NCBI GenBank assembly: GCA_025499705.1 | Contig: JAFMVE010000025.1 | Location: forward strand, 20,324-84,323 | Origin: Carboxylicivirga caseinilyticus | GTDB lineage: Bacteria > Bacteroidota > Bacteroidia > Bacteroidales > Marinilabiliaceae | Direction: 5' to 3' | Length of the DNA: 64,000 nucleotides | Shown here: positions 63,861 to 64,000 of the stretch, one piece after another | Layout: every line of letters begins with the position of its first letter | Numbering within the stretch: the stretch's first letter is position 1 | Notes under the pieces: model-generated | What the model was told of the DNA's origin: nothing | The model's database searches: none | What the model saw: only the letters and a program-made list of their open reading frames with translations | Made by a program: the position numbers and the translations under genes

Positions 63861-63921
63861 GACTGTTATTGCCGGTGGCTTTAGCCCACAGTATGAGTCG
63901 AGCTATAAATCCGTCGCACAA
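63861..63921. repeat. REP-like element, copy 2
   Basis: Begins GACTGTTATTGCC, with GTGGCTTTAGCCCAC as the dyad, and ends AAATCCGTCGCACA. About three quarters of positions match copy 1; same orientation. Confidence 0.6.
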
Positions 63922-64000
63922 AGTAGCCAGCTTTGCCGATTAACACTATTGCGACGTCAAGTCTGATTTTATTCACACCATTACTTCTGTCATCAGTTAT

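Larger units (their letters stand above)
63108..64000. other. Repeat-rich intergenic region to the window edge
   Basis: No gene is visible in this 890-bp stretch. It holds the 7-bp minisatellite, a CACARATTN triplet (63392-63418), an 8-bp TTAGAC array (63441-63480) and two REP-like elements (63583-63643, 63861-63921). Such a density of repeats suggests a repeat-tolerant junction between loci. Confidence 0.6.

Noticed and set aside
1..64000. tRNA, rRNA, IS element or prophage genes
   Set aside because: I saw no cloverleaf-like, rRNA-like, transposase or phage structural signals on either strand; short or divergent RNAs could still be missed by eye.

Overview
The window is an AT-rich chromosomal stretch of a Bacteroidota bacterium. 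The evidence is an adjacent SusC/SusD pair with lipoprotein glycan enzymes, a TAnnTTTG-type promoter element (upstream of the cold-shock gene and of susC), start codons without obvious Shine-Dalgarno sequences, and many lipoproteins. A marine or sediment member of the Bacteroidia (Marinilabiliales-like) fits best, but that placement is inference. There are no rRNA or tRNA genes, no CRISPR array and no transposase in the window.

Layout. 1-4.3 kb: small housekeeping and envelope genes (a membrane protein cut by the window edge, an RluA-type pseudouridine synthase, a predicted outer-membrane barrel, a Gln-rich secreted protein). 4.5-10.8 kb: a MarR-controlled tripartite RND multidrug efflux operon (MarR, adaptor, permease, outer-membrane factor). 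11-12.7 kb: a thioesterase, a SpoIIAA/STAS-like protein and a small secreted protein preceded by a phased ATGACA array. 12.8-14.9 kb: two paralogous secreted proteins, each made only of two galactose-binding jelly rolls. 14.9-29.4 kb: mostly housekeeping genes (LysM/PBP1 protein, topoisomerase III, cold-shock protein, M18 aminopeptidase, LytTR regulator, cation-chloride-type transporter, YkgJ-type protein, S9 peptidase).

29.7-45.3 kb is a complete polysaccharide utilisation locus on the minus strand. A one-component sensor/LuxR regulator sits upstream of susC, susD, a surface lipoprotein, GH5-CBM6, PKD-PKD-GH16, GH16 and GH3. The enzyme set points to a beta-glucan of laminarin type: surface binding and endo-cleavage (GH16, GH5), uptake (SusCD), then glucose release (GH3). 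A four-copy 11-bp direct repeat upstream of susC is a likely regulator site.

45.7-51.2 kb is a compact class-II-like bacteriocin island on the plus strand: HlyD adaptor, C39-peptidase ABC exporter, small HTH protein, three double-glycine-leader peptides (two of them too short for ordinary ORF calling), a small membrane protein that may give immunity, and a CPBP intramembrane protease. This is the most novel-looking system in the window.

51.2-63.1 kb is an exopolysaccharide locus: Wza-type export lipoprotein, Wzc-type tyrosine kinase, acyl carrier protein, AsnB-like amidotransferase, NadE-like synthetase, acyl-CoA-ligase-like enzyme, an unusual sugar transferase without the normal membrane helix, and a divergent FlaA1/CapD-type nucleotide-sugar dehydratase. 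The ACP/ligase/amidotransferase trio resembles the gene content of exosortase-linked EPS clusters, although no exosortase is visible here. Intergenic DNA carries several short-period satellite families (7, 8 and 9 bp), a 123-bp duplication and REP-like repeats.
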